In this document: positions 46,849-59,052 of the stretch, piece after piece
Layout: each line of letters begins with the position of its first letter
How positions within the stretch are numbered: position 1 is the first letter of the stretch
From: Haemaphysalis longicornis
Lineage: Eukaryota; Arthropoda; Arachnida; Ixodida; Ixodidae
Assembly: GCA_013339765.2 (NCBI GenBank)
Contig: JABSTR010001244.1
Span: 1,747,501-1,811,500, forward strand
DNA: 64,000 bases
Direction: 5' to 3'
Notes under the pieces: model-generated
Told to the model about the DNA's origin: nothing
Databases searched by the model: none
Seen by the model: the letters and a program-made list of their open reading frames with translations, nothing else
Program-made: the position numbers and the translations under genes

Positions 46849-46986
46849 TATGAAATAATAATAATAATAATAATAATAAATTTAAAACCCTCAGTGATGT
46901 CGGTGGTTGCTTCCTAGCAAAGTCTCTATGTACAGGTAGGGGGAGGTATTTACAGGGGATCACGGACACTGGAGAGCAGGTGCCGC

Positions 46987-47847
46987 TCAGCGGGACTTGA
47001 CGGTTTCCTGGTGTCCATTGCTGGCTTCTTTGCTTGCCCTGTTAGCTTCTAGGCGCGCACTGTTCCTGTGGTACGTCTTGACGTAGAAGTTGAAGAAGAG
47101 CCCGAAGAAGAGCACGGCCTCGAAGATGGTCAGGTAGCCGAAGTAGGGCGGGAAGCCGCAGTCGTAGAAGACCGGGATGGCGCCGTGCACCATGAGCGCG
47201 ACGAACTGGCTCATCTGGAGCTGGGTGAGGTAGCGCTTCCACCACAGGTACGGCCTGAGCTGGGGGCCCAGGGCTGCGAGCGCGTAGTACGTGTACATGA
47301 TGCAGTGGATGAAGCAGTTGAGGAAGGGGAAGAAGGCGTTCTGGCCCGTGGCGCCGAAGTTGACGCCCAGCCAGACGGACCAGGCGACCAGCGAGTGGTG
47401 GATCACGTGCAGCGCCGAGATGTGGTTGTTCTTCTTGGTGAGCACGAAGAACACGGTGTCCATGAGCTCGGTCAGCTTGAGCAGCATGTACCACCAGCCC
47501 AGCGTGATGAGCAGCATGGACTTGGGCTCGGTGGTCAGGTTGACGGGCTCGCAGAACCACGAGTAGTCGCCGAACAGGTACGTCTGCCGGCCGCCGTAGA
47601 TGAAGAAGAAGGCGTTGGCCAGCACGTGGCCCACGTTGTACAGGAGGATGATGTTGCGCAGGTTGAAGGCCTTGCGGTCGCGCATCCACGCGGGGCCCCA
47701 CACCTTGACGAAGTACACGTATCCAATGAGCAGCGAGATGACCGGCAGCGGGCTGCCCATCAGGGGCCACTTGGCCACGCGGGGGTCTGTGTTGGACAGC
47801 ACGCTGTGGTAGGCCCAGCTGAGTTGGTCGAACACCGGTACTCCCAT
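46987..47847 (-). CDS. Very-long-chain fatty-acid elongase (ELOVL family, ELOVL4/7-like), single exon
   Basis: 286 residues, the usual length for the family. ELOVL proteins are multi-pass ER membrane condensing enzymes that join malonyl-CoA to a long acyl-CoA, the rate-limiting first step of the elongation cycle. All hallmark motifs are present: KLTELMDT (124-131), the histidine box HVIHH (147-151) that is needed for catalysis, HCIMYTYY (181-188), and TQLQM (208-212). The N-terminal DPRVAKWPLMGSPLP (21-35) is typical of the ELOVL1/4/7 branch. Hydrophobic stretches fit about seven membrane segments. An N-glycosylation site NLT is at 103. The C-terminus (ETVKSR) lacks a canonical dilysine ER signal. 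I chose the ATG at 47845-47847 because family similarity starts there and its context (GCCATGG) is good. The frame stays open upstream to ATG 48171, but those 108 residues have no family character. No intron interrupts the gene; third positions are strongly G/C. Assignment to a specific ELOVL orthologue is not possible from sequence alone. Confidence 0.96.
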   Translation of the reverse strand: MGVPVFDQLSWAYHSVLSNTDPRVAKWPLMGSPLPVISLLIGYVYFVKVWGPAWMRDRKAFNLRNIILLYNVGHVLANAFFFIYGGRQTYLFGDYSWFCEPVNLTTEPKSMLLITLGWWYMLLKLTELMDTVFFVLTKKNNHISALHVIHHSLVAWSVWLGVNFGATGQNAFFPFLNCFIHCIMYTYYALAALGPQLRPYLWWKRYLTQLQMSQFVALMVHGAIPVFYDCGFPPYFGYLTIFEAVLFFGLFFNFYVKTYHRNSARLEANRASKEASNGHQETVKSR

Positions 47848-48270
47848 GGCGCTGCTGAGACGGGTCGGTACTCCCGGAGGTTGCGAGTTCAGAGAGCGCG
47901 CGCCCCACTGCACGGTAACGTTGCTGCTCGCAGCAGTCGACGGCCGCTGGACGGCCCGGCGCTTTTCTAGGCTCCGTCCGGCTGCGCAGCCAATGGCCAC
48001 GAGGTCGCCTCTGACGTCAGCCACGAGGACGTTTCGGCCCGGCTGCGTCACGGCGTCCTCTCGCCTCTGTGCGTCGCGCGCTCTCCTCCTTGACGCGTTT
48101 TCGATACTCGCGCCGGCCTCCTCGCCGTCGTTTCTCCGCATCCCTCCTCCCCCTCTGCGTTCGCACGCCATCAGATTCTCCCATCGGAGCAGCTCCGCGC
48201 AACCCCCTATTAGCCGCCACTGCGCGACATACCGGCGGCCACGTCCGGTCGTGGGGACTTAGCAAGGCAC
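47848..48270 (-). promoter_or_regulatory. GC/CpG-rich 5' region of the elongase gene
   Basis: Strongly GC-rich DNA directly upstream, probably 5' UTR and/or promoter. Two AG dinucleotides 5 and 8 bases before the ATG follow a moderately pyrimidine-rich stretch (CCGTCTCAG), so a 5'-UTR intron acceptor just before the start is possible. No TATA box was seen. Confidence 0.4.
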
Positions 48271-51200
48271 TCGGGCACAGTGAGTACTGCCAAGCGGCGA
48301 GCTGTCTCTGCCCTCGCATTCTACGAGATGCTTTTTTCGAAGGCACGTACAAACGAACTCCCGGGAGAATGGTCTTCGTGCTCCTTTAGGGACGTTGGAG
48401 GACGCCCGCTTCCGAGGCCTCGCGTAAGCTGCGACCGGACGCGTTTTGCCTTCGTAAATTCGCTTTCCGAAGCAAGACGTTTGTTGGATAGCGATCTCTC
48501 TCTAGTTTATGTCCCACCTGAATGGACGTTGAAGTGAAAGCTATACAAACAACCGCATCTTAACTTCCTTGAGTCGTCTTTAACTTTCTAGAAACGGCTT
48601 TGGTATTATGTAGAAAACGACGCTCATAATATATTGCAACGCGTGTTCAGTGATGGCTTTTCCAGCTGAAACGTACAAGGGGTCCGAAGTCCTTCTCTTC
48701 TGCACGGGTATTGCAAAATTGATGTAATAAGGGAGTTAGAGGCAACCCGTCCAGTCATATCTGCGCGTTTTTGGGGTCTTTCTTCGGGACATTGTCGAAA
48801 TCTGGTTTGTTCGATGCGGCTCTCCTCCCCAGTGGTAATTCTCCTTTCCACTGTCCTTTGAGACCATCTGAGACTTAGGCCGGCGTCTAAGTGCACGTCA
48901 TTGCAGTTGTGCGAATTTGCGCACGCAACCAGAGCTCTAGTGCCCATAGCAAGCTTTTAAGTGCTTCTCACTGGATCAATTTGAGCGTAGGCTTCCTTTT
49001 TTGCTTTATACGGTGGATTCGGGAAATTAAGCTGCATTCGCCTGAGAAGAATCATCTGATGGGGTGAAACGGCAATTTTATAGCCGGCTTTACACGGGTG
49101 CGATTTTCTCTCTCTGTTTTCTGCCTCTGCTTTCTTCGCTGTGTACCGTCTAAAACTGAAGATACGTGCCACTCGTTATCCCCCTATGACCTCGATCAAC
49201 TTACCATCAGTTATCACCTGATGGTAAAGACATTTTACTGAACCTTTTTGTGCTTTTCGATAAAGTTTTCGCACGACGCTTCTGCATCACTGCGGGTCGT
49301 ATTCTTCAGGTTTTAGCTTCACGTAAAACTCTTTCTTTTGTTCCGTGTCTATTAGAAACAGTGTTCGAGGTGTTTCGTACCGGTAGGTGAAGAGGCGGGC
49401 TTGATAACGGCGAGCTGCTCAGGTTACTCAATATTAAATTCCGAACCTTTGAAACAAGGGTCGCACTTTCTCAGAAGCTAAGCATGAAAGCGGTAGTCAG
49501 GGTACTCGCAAAAAGAGCCCAAAAATATTAGCGTCATGACAAGAACGTTATTGTATTCGACGGCATTGCTCGAAGTTATGCGGTTCATTACTTAGTCACT
49601 CTCATCCGGCGAATTAAGCTGACTCCTAGCAATCTATTCTTCAGAATATTGCCCGGCAAGATTCTCTGGCAGCATTCTCGTGGTTCCGCAAGGCAAAGTA
49701 CTGTCCCAGACAATGTTTGTGTTTTTTTAAACACTGAAAAAGTTACTCGGGCTTCGTTATTGAGGTCTAGCCTGCTATATTCGGTGTGTCCGCCGGCTCG
49801 ATTTTTGTCCTACCCTATTATTGATATTTTCCCGTGGACTGCCGTTCAACCGCCTCTCCTCTATGAACCCTCACACAACGGAAGCTAAGTAGCATTTCAG
49901 TGAAGCGAGTAATCTGCAGTCCTGATTACTGAAGGGAATTAACAAGCCCGACTATCAAAACACCCCTAAAACAGTTTCTAGCCCATGTCCGATTATCAGA
50001 TCCTCCTCAGGTACTTTATTTTGTTTATCAATTGCCTCTTCAGATGAGCGGTGCGACTACAGCTCAACTGCGTTGCAGGGATTTAACACTGCTCAGCACT
50101 TAACTTCATTTTGTCGGGACCCACGTTCCAGAAGTCCTGCACCTCATTTCCGGCTTCGTATAAATGCATGCTGAGGTTAAAGGATATATTGCCACGGCTC
50201 AACTTCATCTAATGAAGCAATAGGGTACCCTTACTTTGAGCATGACATCGTGGTTTTGATTCCCGGTCACCATGTCACTGGAAGTTCTCTCTCTTTTTTT
50301 GCGAGGCCCGAAACTAGGCGTCTGGGAGATTTCCGAAGCACGTCACATATCAGAGCATATTAATCCCGATCGATTTCAACTTAAAGGTGCGCGCCAAAGC
50401 ACTGGTTCTTTTTTTTTTTTTTTGATCAGGTGCGATAAACTCTCGTGAGTCTTATTTTTTTTTTTCAGCCTTTGATTTAAATTACGCGCAGAAACGCGTC
50501 TAGATTCCCCAAAGGAAATGGTTGGAGGGATGCAGACAAGTGCCAACTTAGAGATTATACTAAGAAAAAAAAAAGGCTGGGCAAGCCTCGGAAGCTGTGC
50601 ATAGATAGCCGTCAAAAAGCACCATGCTGCTTAACTTCTGCTCGCTTGTTGAATTCTGACCGCTGCTCGCGGATACGAAAAATAAAAGCACACGTCTGCA
50701 TGGCATAATTATAGGCGAGATGTGCAAAATTGGAGGACATGTCAAATTGCTAGAACATACCTTTCTTTATCCGATCCTTTTTTAGCGAATACAAACATAG
50801 AGCTAAAAAGCTGTTTCTGCGTTCACAAATGCCGGTATAGCGGTGCCCCAGTTAAACATTTACACGTAGGCTATTTTGTCCAATGCAAGTACACAGACTG
50901 ATATAAGAATTAGAAACTTTTTCAGTAGCTCATATTAGATTAATAGTTGCCTAGAACTTGCATCTGCGCACTTGGCATCATTGGTATGCTTCAGTTATGA
51001 CAAACTCCACTCAAACAAAATACGCCCATCTACAGCGTTCATCCGGCGCTTGCCGTTTTCTCGCAAAGTTTGGGCGCTTGTTTACGGTTCAGCCTGGCTG
51101 TTGTTCACCAGCGGTAACTGATCATAATATGTTGACAGTCACCGGATAACATTTTTTTGCTTTAAACTTTATTGTAGGCTAACTACACGCAAGTTAAAAC

Positions 51201-53479
51201 CCCAATCTTCCATGCGCAGACGGGATCGACATACTCGTTGAAGGAAACGACGTGCGTCTAACATGCTCCCAAATGCGAACATTTCAGGTTTCCTCCGCTT
51301 TTCGTATTCAGCGAGTGTCCGTTCTTGCCCTTTGTATCCGCTGCACGAGACGCAAAGACATCGGGTGTAATACCGCAATGCACGAATGATGTAAGCCAAG
51401 ACGTACGTAGGGATTTGCGTAGCACGCGGTATGCAGGTCCGCGCAATAATAAATTGCCAATATCTACGGGAAAGGCCCTTGGCTATGAACCGCAACGCCT
51501 CAATCGGTTTGCGGTCCGCGTTCAGCGCTCCGTGCGACCTTGGTTTTCCGCCACCAAGAGCTCGGTTCGATTTCCACGGTTTCCGGCATGCTGCCGGGCC
51601 AGTAAAGACAACAGGCCCCATTCGGTGTGCTCTGTAATCTACACATGTCTGTAGATCACTGCTTGAGCGCCGGGAAAAAAAAGGGGGGAAGTCACACCGG
51701 AGGCCATGGCCTGGATATAGCCCCACGCGGCAGCCGCTCGCGTCTAACCTGGTCATTTTAGTCCGCAGCGATACGCGTTTATTTTTTCTCTCTCGTCGGA
51801 GGAGCCCCTAGTACCTGTCCTTGGAGGACTGTGAACTACTCCTTATAGGTGGACCTCCGGCCACGGCACGCCGTTATCAAGCTCTCCGTCTACAACTATA
51901 TTTAGAAGCACGAATTGACGGTTTTCCACGGCCGATGCTTACGGATATGCGCCTTATCAGGAATAAATGTTACGCGATTCGATCCGAAGGCAACCGCACC
52001 GTGAAAATGAAGGGTGCGGGGTGACCTGCAAGGCTAGCGCGCCGAAAAAATAAGGCAACGTCGTCCCTTTTGCGCTCAGGCGCACACACTTCTCTCGGAG
52101 TACCGTTCAGCAGGATTTGACAACGCCTTGTCTCTTCTTTAGCGCGTTCAGGTCGTAGGGGCTCATTATTATGCGATCTGTGCTATTGAAGCAACTTCAT
52201 TCGGCGCTTTTGCTGTTTACGCGCCTTCGGTGAGATTCATCGTCTTTCTGCGCTCATGATCGCAGCCGAACGAAGTACTCTCATTAGCTTTGCTGGTATC
52301 TTTTTCACCGGATGCAACCCTGACGCAGTCGATAAACTTACGAAAGAGAAGTTGTGTTCGTGACGTGTGGGACGTGTTTGTTCCATATTAAACTCTTTTT
52401 CTAAAATTCTAGAAAAAAAAACCCTGAGACAAAATCCTAGCGTGATGTGCAATGAAAGAGAATGTTTATCTATGGAAAAATACTCATGAAGGAAGTATTG
52501 AGAAGTTTCGACGCATCTGAAGTGCTTTCACTCGCGCTGGCTTAAGTTTAATAACATTATTTTTGTGTCTTTTTTTTACCTATAAGATACGTTAGCCTGC
52601 ACAAGAATCTGCGACAAATCGATTAAAATTCTTGGGATTCCCAGGACTGCAAGGAACATGCCCTTGAAATAACTTTTAAAAAGTACGAAAACGATAGAAA
52701 TGATAAACACACGTTACGCATCAGCAAATCTATTTCCATGCCATTCGCCATGTTTTTGCGTACAAAGTTAGCGTTGGTCTGCCTAAGGGTAGTCCGTTCT
52801 GCCGAGTGACGTTCTCTGTTTTACTCTTCATTCGTGCTATTCGTTTGCTCCATTCGTATGATTCTGAAAGTTCCTTCTCGCTGAGCACCACATATCGGGA
52901 TTGAATCTCGGAAGCTGCAGTCAAATTTCTGCGGGAATGAATATCTTCAGAAATTCAAGACAAGCGGCGTCAAAAGTATAAAGCCGAGAAGATCAATGCT
53001 GCGCCCTCCACTACTGCGTCACAGCAGAGGCGGGGCTACGAGGTTTGCGTTGCCATCTCCCCCTTTTTGCTCTTTTTGGCTCTTCGAGTCGTCATGAAGC
53101 CAACAAAGCTTTTATGACAAGCCTTTGAATCAATGTATCGGTCATGCAGCACTCTTATGTTGATTTCCATTCAAAACCATGCGTATACATTCGTAATGAC
53201 AGAATCCCAAAAGAAAAAGTAATTCTTACGTGTCAAACGCTCTTCTAGCGGGTGTTGTAATCACACTCGGTTGAAGGACCGGCAGCATAGCAAGTCACCA
53301 GCGTTGCGCCGTACGAATTGGCACACAAGGCGGAAAAAGATTTACATAAAAAAGTCACGCATCTCCACGAAGTGAATTATGACGACTGGGCGAAGCACTG
53401 GGGATCGTTCTATACGTACCGCAAATCCCCTGCGGCATTGCGCACTCGCTCATCTAAATGAGTGACAACGCGTGTGTAC
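48271..53479. other. No gene recognised (about 5.2 kb)
   Basis: The largest open frame is 195 codons on the minus strand (51756-51169). Its product has no signal peptide, domain or repeat I can name. Minor features: a 10-bp inverted repeat TTACCATCAG at 49201-49210 with its complement at 49218-49227, and T/A runs at 50408-50422 and 50567-50575. If the elongase gene has an upstream non-coding exon it would lie here. Confidence 0.4.
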
Positions 53480-53575
53480 AGTATATACAATTCCAATCCA
53501 ACCCAATCCGATACAATTCATTTTAATACATTCCAATCCATTTCAATCCAATCCAATCCAAGTACAACCCAATGC
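53480..53575. repeat. Degenerate (AATCC)n-type tract
   Basis: Imperfect repeats of ATCCA/ATCCAATCCA interspersed with ATTCC and TTTCA, about 95 bases long. Confidence 0.75.
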
Positions 53576-56500
53576 TCCTCGCGCATGCGCAGCACTGTGC
53601 ACACGGACGCCGAGGGACAAGCCACGGACAAAGCGAGGTCCTAAGGTGCTTCGCCCCTAAAACAGAGCAATGAAACGGAAATCCTCAACCGGCCGACATG
53701 CCGCTCGTGCGACTCGTCTTCCGGCCCTGCGGGTGACCAAGACAAACTGCTAAATAAGCCAAATATATTTTTTTTCCTTCCTGCCTTCCGAAGCGGCGGC
53801 GTTTCCAACAGGTTCGTGAATATTGGCTGCTGGGTCATCTCAGGTATACGTATTATATCATTGACAGGCCATAAGTTCAGTATTGCGGCAGATATCGATA
53901 ACTTCTTGCCCGGCTGCCTCCTCCACAAAGCTTTGTGAGATTTTCTGGACCTGAAGAGAAAGGGAAGGGGGAGGAGTGGCCGCGGAAGTCGACGAGGTTG
54001 TTGAATGTGCCTATCATGAAATAAACATTAGCAATGGGTATTTCAATGTGAATGCCCTCAGGCTACCTGCCCTCAGGCTATCTTTTCGGTTACAAAATGT
54101 GACCCCCCCCCCCCCCTCCAAAAAGTGAAGCCTGAAAAAGGGGGTTGGGAGGGGCGGAGCGACGAGGGTACAAGTGCATGAGAAAATACGTAACAAAAAT
54201 TGCCCGGTCAATATTCCCAGGTGGGAATTTTTCACGTACGTAACGGAATAGCTCAACAAATTGCCACACGGCTTTTGTTTTAACATATAGCGAGAGGTAC
54301 GTTGAGTTTTACGCGACTATGACGTCTGATGCTGCCACGATGTTCAGTCATTTCGCAATGCCTCTACAGAAAAACAAAAATGGATCATTTAACCGGAAGA
54401 TAACGTAAAGCACGCACCGTGCATTCCAGTGTTTTTCTTTTCTTTTTGGGCGTCAGGTTTTAATTTTTTTGTACGGCTTTGTTTTTAACTTTTGCATGAT
54501 TTTTTTCCTTTCGTTTGGTTGCGACACGATACTTCCAATTTGATATTCGTGTTCTTTTAGTGCGGCGCTCCTGATCCCTTCCTGTAACGCCGACACGAAA
54601 AACCCCAATTTCAATTGGCGGCTTACGCAAACTCCTTGCCCCATATTTTCAAGGACAGTTCAATCGTCAGCACGGTTCATGGCTGGTCGGAGCCTTAAAT
54701 GACGTCACGTTTTCACGGTTAGGTAGGCCCACTTTGAGCCGGACAAGAGAGCAAAAATAAGCGACGCGGTATCACGTATGAACCACTCTGTAAATTTCGC
54801 CCCTTGTCGTGACCAAGAGACCAGCTACGCGCCGTTGACGTCTTTATCGCTTTGAAGACTGCTCATGCGTCTTGATCCTGAAACGCCGAGGACGACCGTC
54901 CTTCTAGTAATTCCCTTTTGTTTAGCTTCCTCTCTCGTTCCCCCCCTCGGGCACCAAGAAGGGCAACACCTGTAACCCTTGGCTCGTATTCCGGCGTGCT
55001 CGTTTCCTCAATTTTGTTTCATTAGCGCCGTACGTGAGGCGTGACGTCCGTGAGATTCTGTTTCGCACACGTCCTAGTCGTGGAGCCCGAGAAAGCCAAC
55101 TCGTCCATGACTTTCTTTGCCGCTTGCTTCTTTTACACGCAGGCTGGAGCAGAAGAAAGCCGGAATCAAGGTGCGTGCTCACACGTGCGCGTGCGCCGCT
55201 TCCTTCCTTCTCGAAGCACCGGGTAAGGACGGCAAACAAGCGTCGTGCAACGCCCTCCCAGATGACGCCCACAACTCCGCTCCGCTGAAGGAGACATCCT
55301 TGGAGAGTGCGCGCGTGCCTGCATCGATCTTGGGGTTGCGGATTGGCAAATCTTTCGGAGGAGAACACCCGATGCCTAGGCCACCAAAGCTTCTAAGGCC
55401 AAAGCCTTGTGAGTCCCATGAGTTGAAAAACCGGACGTTGACAGCGGATGGTACCAAAACGCCTTGCGAAGCGCAGCGCGAGGGGAGAACGCGTGACGGC
55501 ACGTGAGGACAACCGGTACCCCACAGTTACAAAAAAGGCCGGCTCTGGAGAAGCCGGAGCATGAGGTGAACATTAATGCGTTGATATAACCCTAAGCAAA
55601 ATATAACTTCACTCTGCGTACGTATCGCATGGGGAAACCGGGCTGCTTCCGCATTTAAAGCACGTCAGGAAACTTAAACGCCCTGAGTAATTTTAAATCT
55701 ACAGATTTATAGCGCTTTGCCTTATTTGATACGACGTCATCTCCTTTGGCTGGGGCCCCCAATGGTAATATTAAATGTCATCCATTGACCAATGATAGGA
55801 ACTATAGCGGCATAACCGTAACCGTTCTAAACAATGTTATATTTATGTATCTCTGCAGTAAACGACTTTATCGTGTTCAGTTCCCCCTTTCAGAAATATA
55901 TGCGCCGCGACATTTCTTTATTCAGTTTTTCTTATTTTCTGTAGCCAATAAAATATTTCAGCCCATCATATGTCCTGTGTGATGTTTTGCTTTCTTCTAT
56001 AAGTGTTTGCGCTGCTAAAAAGGAGTGCTTTCTTCAAAACTCGTTTGCTGAAACAGTTAAAGATTCGCTTCTTGAATATGTCGGCGAGAAGGGTGGGTGC
56101 AGCACTTCAATAAAGATTCGCCCACCACGCAACTCCAAATATAAAATCACACAAAAAAAATCACTCAACTTGTAAAGGTCGCTCCTCTCCACACACGGAC
56201 GTACTGCGATAAAGCACCAAGAAGAAGTGCGGGGTAGTACGCGCCTCAGCGTTTGCATCGTGAAAGGATTTGTGGAAATTGCACGGGAAGCACTCGCCTT
56301 GGCGGCTTGCTGCAACAAAGCATTTTGTAGAAAATTTAGTACCAGTAGTCGCCTTCATGTGCAATGACATTAGCGCAATGCGCACAGCGCGCAGCAGAGC
56401 CCACTGATATTGGCTACGACGCCATACCGAGCCGCTGTGAAGTATTAACAGCTACCGCTGCAAAACTGTGGACCACACGAACTAGGCATTAGCCTGACGT

Positions 56501-57370
56501 CCACCTTGCTGTCCCCATGTGAAACGGCAGAGCTTGCAGCGTATAAAACCCGGAATGATTTGCCGTTTCCCCATTCGTGACGAGCACGACAGTAAGGAGC
56601 CTATCTCCAGGCAGGTCTTCCGAGAAGCAGGACACATAGTCATAACACAAAATAATAATTCTAGTATGGACGTTACAGCGTGCTTTGTCCTCTTTTGAAC
56701 CGTTATAACCAATCGCCGCGTTAGGTAACCTAAGCACATTTCTCCGTTGGTATACATTAACTCCTACCCTCACACAACTCCACGGTTGGCGATCATGTAA
56801 CCGGTTCATTGTGAAGTACGCAGCAAATACGAAAAGCTGTTGTCCTTAGGAGCTCCTGCAATCTGCGCAACGATATGGGATGGCCACTAAGATTGTTTTC
56901 AGCCCGTCAGCCCGTCGTACAAGGGACAGGGAGGAAAGAAACTCACTCAGTCAGACATGATGTGTCAAGTGACGAAATCACCCGGCAGTGTTTGCGGTGC
57001 TGCACACGCCATGCTTGCGACAGCCGCCAGAACCCCGCAAATGCAAGAAACAACAGAAATGCGGAAGACGCTAAAGCGTCGCCTCCAAGCGTGGAATGCG
57101 ATGGGGCTGTTCTGCAGTACTGTATTTCCGCAAAAAAATAATTGCGCATTTTAAATTCATCGTTTACCTATTCACGAAATAGATACAATCAAACTCATTA
57201 CATTTTGAAAAGCAGCAAAATTAAGTAAAGGAGTATCAACACACTTCAAAAAGGCATGTGAAAGGAAACGCGAAGTGGCCTTAGGGCGTCTGCCTTCATT
57301 CTCGCAAACACGTTTGCTAGTTCTATAACCAACTTAACAACTGTGTGGTAATGAGCTAGTTTGTCCTCTA
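53576..57370. other. No gene recognised (about 3.8 kb); C-run at 54103-54117
   Basis: The GC-rich stretch 54920-55510 is open on both strands (148 codons minus, 129 codons plus) without recognisable domain. AT-rich sequence from 55560 to 56160 has no coding character. Confidence 0.4.
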
Positions 57371-57505
57371 TCATAGGCGACCGCGAAGCACAACAAAGTA
57401 AGATGAAGGACGTGACATAAAAGGGCAGGCGTTATAAGGGCAGCGCCTGTCCTTGTATGTCACGTCCTTCGTTCAATTTTTGTTGCGCTTCACGGTCGCC
57501 TATGA
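57371..57505. repeat. Long imperfect hairpin, 61/62-base arms
   Basis: TCATAGGCGACCGCGAAGCA at the left (57371) pairs with the right arm (57444-57505), whose complement starts TCATAGGCGACCGTGAAGCG. The arms extend through GAAGGACGTGACAT and GGGCAGGCG/GGACAGGCG, with a 12-base loop. A palindromic MITE-like structure. Confidence 0.85.
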
Positions 57506-57992
57506 TTGTACTTGCAAGCTCACTGCCGTTTTGCATGCATCGATCTGCTCACATAACGACGGGCATCTGTTATTAAAACTCCTAATGTGATGGGATAAAT
57601 TTGCAAGCGAATTAACGCGCACTGACCTACTTGTTGTCACGCGGAACATATTTCATCGCCAGTGAAGTCGACACGTTCAGGTGTGGGGAAAAGGCGGCAC
57701 GGCTGAAGCGACACGTTAAACCGACAGAACACACGTCATCGTCACATTAAGAACAACAATTTATTTGCGGGGAAAATTGTCGTAGTCCGCAACGGTCATC
57801 CCGCTATTCGCTAACATCATTTCTTCGCTCGCCTTATGAAAGGGAATTACAACAGATATTTTTCTGGTAGACAATGCCGGGCAGAGGACTATTCCTGTAT
57901 TCTTTTTCTGTTTGCATGAACGAAGACTACCGGGTCACGTAAGATTTCGACGAACGTCTCACAACTTCGCTTCTTCATAAAAGTTCCAGAGT
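57506..57992. other. No gene recognised
   Basis: No convincing frame or repeat. Confidence 0.45.
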
Positions 57993-58430
57993 ACTGTATT
58001 TGCACGATTCTAATGCGCCCCCGATTATAACCCGCAGTATAATTCAAAACCCTGAATCCAAAAAAATATCTCGGCCCCGATTCTACCACGCACAGGAAAT
58101 AATGCCCTTAACAGATCCCTCAAAACTGCGTAAAACGCTTAATTGAATCTAAATCGGCACAAGCTGTGGGCAGCGAAAACTCTTTCACGAAAACGACTCC
58201 GGGACGCCGTATGCGCGGCACGCTGCCGGTACCCTGCCGTTCCCGCCCAGATTATTACTCTGCGTTGAAACGAAGCCTCCATCATTCATTGAGGCACTTC
58301 GCTTCGGCTTCGGTTTCGGAGGTGTCGGTTTTGAGGTTTTTGAGTTTCGAGTCCGATTGTAACGCGCCGGCATTATTGAACGCCTATTTTCATAAAAAAG
58401 AGGTGCGCAATGGAGTTGCGCAAATACGGT
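57993..58430. mobile_element. 438-bp terminal-inverted-repeat element
   Basis: The left end ACTGTATTTGCACGATTCTA then ATGCGCC pairs with the right end, whose complement reads ACCGTATTTGCGCAACTCCA then TTGCGCACC. The type of termini (tATTTnC...ATGCGCC) is common among non-autonomous DNA elements of animals. Flanking dinucleotides are GT on both sides, too short to prove a duplication. Confidence 0.7.
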
Positions 58431-59052
58431 GTCTCCTCAGCATATTCTTATAATATAAGAATGCCAGAGTGCTTCTTTTGTCTTTTGACTAGGCTCGTCG
58501 ACGAGTCTTCTGGTGTTGCCGCTAAACCACAACTTCGACATCGTACTCACCGCAGCCGCTAATTGTTGCGGAATCACTGCTGCTGCACTGCATTCACAGA
58601 AGCTGATGGCGTACAAGGACAGCGGGCGAGATGTTTCATGCGCACGATTCTCATTGTGTGTGTGTGTGTTGGCTTTTCTTTTTTTTCTGGCGCAAGCGCT
58701 ATGAAGTACATCGCGGCCAACAGGAATCGGGTGCACCAAAGGTCAGCTGTCTTGTGGACACTTCTTGCGGACACCAGCCGGGTGGGCCATTTGTGGACGC
58801 CAGCCGAATACGCGCTTCTGATTAGCTAGCCAAGTGACGCTGTAGTGTTGAAAATTGGGGATTCGAAGGAAGCAACTTTGGTTTAGAGTAATCCGAGACT
58901 ACGACAAAACAAACATCCACGGATGGCTGTGGCGCGTTCAATAGTGATGCGTCTTGGATGGAACCAGCGCGGACAATACGGGACGCAGAGAAGAGCACAC
59001 AGGACAGACGCTGGTCTAACAACTGACTTTTATGACGCTGAGAGGAAATATA
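58431..59052. other. No gene recognised
   Basis: Short frames; a GT-repeat at 58655-58669. The stretch 58975-59025 (GCACACAGGACAGACGCTGG) looks like a dispersed repeat. Confidence 0.4.

Noticed and set aside
47068..47970. 300-codon open frame on the plus strand over the elongase
   Set aside because: It is the antisense shadow of the GC-rich elongase CDS and gives a low-complexity E/V/H/R-rich product.
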